In this document: piece after piece, positions 47,769 to 49,697 of the stretch
Layout of the letters: each line of letters starts with the position of its first letter
How positions within the stretch are numbered: the first letter of the stretch is position 1
NCBI GenBank assembly: GCA_013416795.1
Contig: RQSC01000011.1
Coordinates: forward strand, 1 to 49,697
Reading direction: 5' to 3'
DNA: 49,697 nucleotides
DNA from: Prasinococcaceae sp. CCMP 1430
Taxonomy: Eukaryota > Prasinodermophyta > Palmophyllophyceae > Prasinococcales > Prasinococcaceae
Notes under the pieces: model-generated
Told to the model about the DNA's origin: nothing
What the model saw: only the letters and a program-made list of their open reading frames with translations
Databases searched by the model: none
Made by a program: the position numbers and the translations under genes

Positions 47769-48932
47769 TTACCGGAGCCATGGGAAGGTTTTCCCCGCGG
47801 CCTGCTGCTGTGGCTGCTCCAACGGCGGTGGCACAACGCTCGCTGGCAGCGGAGACTCCTGCGTCGGGATGGAGAAGGGGGGCAGAGCGGCGCCTGACTC
47901 GGCGCCCATGCCCGCACCCGCCTGCCCCATGCCGAAACCGGTCGCGATGATGGTCACCTTCAGGGTGCCACGCATCGCTGGGTCGACGACGGCACCGAAA
48001 ATGATGTTGGCGCTGGGGTCGGCCAGCGAGGTGACCACCTCAGACACGGTATTGATCTCCGAGAGCGTCATGTCCTCGCCGCCGGTGACGTTGAAGACGA
48101 TGCCGTTGGCGCTCTGGATGCTCTGATCGAGCAGCGGCGCGTTCGACGCCGCGTACGCCGCATCCTCCGCACGCGACCTGCCCGAAGCCTCCCCCATGCC
48201 CAGCATCGCCGTGCCCGAGTTCTGCATGACGGCCTGCACGTCCGCGAAGTCCACGTTGACGAGGCCCGGCACGGTGATGATGTCTGTAACCGCCTGCACG
48301 GCCTGGCGCAGCACGTCGTCGGCGACGTTGAAGGACTCCTTGAGCGGCGTGTTCTCCGGGACCAGACCGAGCAGGTTGTTGTTGGGCACCACCACCAGCG
48401 AGTCCACGTACTGCGAGAGCTCCGACACGGCAGCCTCAGAGGCCACGAGCCTCCTGCGCCCCTCGAACGCGAACGGCGTCGTGACGACGCCGAGGGTGAG
48501 CGGCGTGCCCGCCTCCCTCGCGAACCGCGCGGTGACGGGTGCGGCGCCCGACCCCGTGCCGCCGCCCATGCCAGCCGTGACCACCACCAGGTCGGCGTCC
48601 TTGACGCACTCGCGCAGCAAGCCCTCCGATTCGACCGCCGCGCGCTCGCCGATCTCGCCGCTGCCGCCACACCCGAGCCCGCGCGTGAGCTCGACGCCGA
48701 TTTGCACGCGCGACTGCGCGAGCGACTCTTCCAGCGCCTGTATGTCGGTGTTGATGGCCGCGTACTCGACGCCGCTGAGGCCGTAGTCGATCATGCGGTT
48801 CACCGCGTTGCAGCCCGCGCCGCCCACGCCGAGCACCTTGATCGCCGCGCCCTGCGGTCCTTCCGCCGCGGCGCGGCAGCGCGCGCGCCGCAGCCGCCGG
48901 CGACGGCGTGAGGCGGAGCAACCGCGCGCCAT
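47769..48932 (-). CDS. ftsZ: Plastid division protein FtsZ
   Basis: FtsZ is a tubulin-like GTPase that forms the division ring inside the chloroplast. The 387-aa protein starts at a true ATG and has an Arg-rich N-terminus of about 30 residues, a plausible transit peptide. The GTP-binding parts are GVGGAGCNAVNRMI, the tubulin signature GGGTGSGAAP, TPFAFEGRRR and NNNLLGLVPENT. The T7 loop and synergy region are GLVNVDFADVQAVM with GTAMLGMGEASG. Sequence features (GEIGERAAVESEG, DIITVPGLVN) fit the cyanobacterial/plastid branch rather than the alpha-proteobacterial mitochondrial FtsZ. The C-terminus ends in FPWLR, in the position of the conserved peptide that binds FtsA or ARC6-like partners. 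No intron is evident. Its 5' end faces the right edge of the window. Confidence 0.95.
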   Translation of the reverse strand: MARGCSASRRRRRLRRARCRAAAEGPQGAAIKVLGVGGAGCNAVNRMIDYGLSGVEYAAINTDIQALEESLAQSRVQIGVELTRGLGCGGSGEIGERAAVESEGLLRECVKDADLVVVTAGMGGGTGSGAAPVTARFAREAGTPLTLGVVTTPFAFEGRRRLVASEAAVSELSQYVDSLVVVPNNNLLGLVPENTPLKESFNVADDVLRQAVQAVTDIITVPGLVNVDFADVQAVMQNSGTAMLGMGEASGRSRAEDAAYAASNAPLLDQSIQSANGIVFNVTGGEDMTLSEINTVSEVVTSLADPSANIIFGAVVDPAMRGTLKVTIIATGFGMGQAGAGMGAESGAALPPFSIPTQESPLPASVVPPPLEQPQQQAAGKTFPWLR

Positions 48933-49697
48933 GGGGGGAGGCGGTGCGGAGTTGTGCGGAGTTGTGCGGTGCGGTGTGGTGCAGTGCGGTGCCCGCCACG
49001 CCGCGCGCGCGCGCCGCCGCGTTTGTGGCCACCGGCCGGCAGGAGGCCCAGCGGAACCACATTATTTTATCCGCGGGAGGCACCCCGCAGCCGCGCATGC
49101 ATGCGCGCGCGCGCCGCGCCCCAGCCAGCGGCGGGAAAACCGCGCGGGCGCCTGCGTTTCGATGGGCCCCGCCCCCGCCGCGCGCGCGCGCGCGCGCCGA
49201 AGGGCGAGCGCTGCGAATGCCGCGTGATGGCGATGCTCCACAAAATAAGAACCCTATGTAAACCCAAACTCGAAACCCTTTCATGCCTGGCTGGGTCGGG
49301 TGCTTGAATTGGTTGGATTGGTGGGTGTTGGTTGGGGGGTATGCCAGCCCCCGCCTGGTCGGGGGGGGTAGAGAGCTTTTTTTTTTGTTTTTGCTTTTAC
49401 GCACGTGTGCGCTGCGGCGGCGTCCTCTATCGAGTCCTGGGTACGCCGCGCTCTGGCCGGCGGCGCGCGCGCGCCGCGCGCGGCCGGCCGGGATGATCGC
49501 GAGGCTCTCTCTCGTGCTCGCTCGCTCGCTCGCCCGCCCGCCCGTGCGCGTCGGTCGGTCGGCCGCTCGCGCTCGTCGGCGGGCGGTGCTGCGGGCAGGC
49601 GAATCCGGCCTTTCAGATTTTTTGATTCTGCGCCGATCATTTTTTTTAGGGCGGCGTGACGACGCGTGCGATGATGGAGGGAGGGAGGGAACCGCGA
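48933..49697. promoter_or_regulatory. FtsZ upstream region and right edge
   Basis: 765 bases with no recognised gene. It contains AACCCTA (49250-49256) with further AAACCC-like motifs to about 49280, a T-run at 49378-49386, a CTCG/CGCC microsatellite (49516-49562), and a GGGA tract at the edge. The FtsZ promoter must be in the left part. Confidence 0.45.
49516..49562. repeat. CTCG/CGCC/TCGG microsatellite
   Basis: Imperfect tetranucleotide runs: CTCG units, then CGCC, then TCGG. Confidence 0.7.

Noticed and set aside
49663-49697. Possible telomere or subtelomere at the right edge
   Set aside because: The GGGA tract is a plain microsatellite and no telomere repeat array is present.
1-49697. 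CRISPR arrays, insertion sequences, phage or rRNA genes
   Set aside because: No regularly spaced repeats, transposase motifs, capsid-type proteins or rRNA-like blocks were seen; the DNA is eukaryotic nuclear sequence.

Overview
This is nuclear DNA from a eukaryote, very GC-rich by eye, with compact genes and few introns. The introns I can place are short (about 90 to 240 bases), GT-AG, and mostly begin GTGCG. The gene content points to a photosynthetic, flagellated single-celled alga. There is a plastid-type FtsZ. There are axonemal genes (CFAP206, a CFAP43-like protein, a FAM227-like protein). There is a selenocysteine glutathione peroxidase with a SECIS element. There is also a receptor-like kinase with a proline/threonine-rich stalk. 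A haptophyte (for example a pavlovophyte) or a similar alga with a red-lineage plastid fits best, but this is inference from style and content. No phylogeny was run.

Layout, left to right. (1) 1-3.8 kb: a GPX1-like selenoprotein with in-frame TGA and a strong type II SECIS, then a tandem pair of related orphan membrane proteins. (2) 4-11.6 kb: GTP cyclohydrolase II (reverse), NSA2 (forward), a class A beta-lactamase-fold protein (reverse) and PWP2 (forward). NSA2 and PWP2 are both ribosome-assembly factors. (3) 12.8-17.5 kb: a membrane-anchored cyclic-nucleotide phosphodiesterase, then class II fumarase (reverse, one intron). (4) 18.8-23.5 kb: CFAP206, then PHYHD1 and a TauD-like dioxygenase head to head, both Fe(II)/2-oxoglutarate enzymes. 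(5) 23.7-30.1 kb: a small unrecognised gene, a large NPC1/Patched-like transporter, and an isolated ABCC-transporter linker fragment next to an ambiguous base. (6) 31.7-39.4 kb: a sequence gap, a receptor-like TKL kinase with an unusual DFH motif, and NEMF/Rqc2. (7) 39.4-44.5 kb: CFAP43-like coiled-coil protein and FAM227-like protein, head to head across perfect AT-rich palindromes. (8) 44.6-48.9 kb: a methyltransferase, a SET-domain protein and plastid FtsZ, all reverse.

There is no operon logic. The recurring themes are housekeeping ribosome and translation quality control (NSA2, PWP2, NEMF), flagellar structure (CFAP206, CFAP43, FAM227) and plastid or central metabolism (FtsZ, RibA, fumarase). 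Most long open frames on the opposite strands are GC-driven shadows and are left out. Starts for several genes are uncertain because an ATG is missing from the open frame; these are flagged individually.
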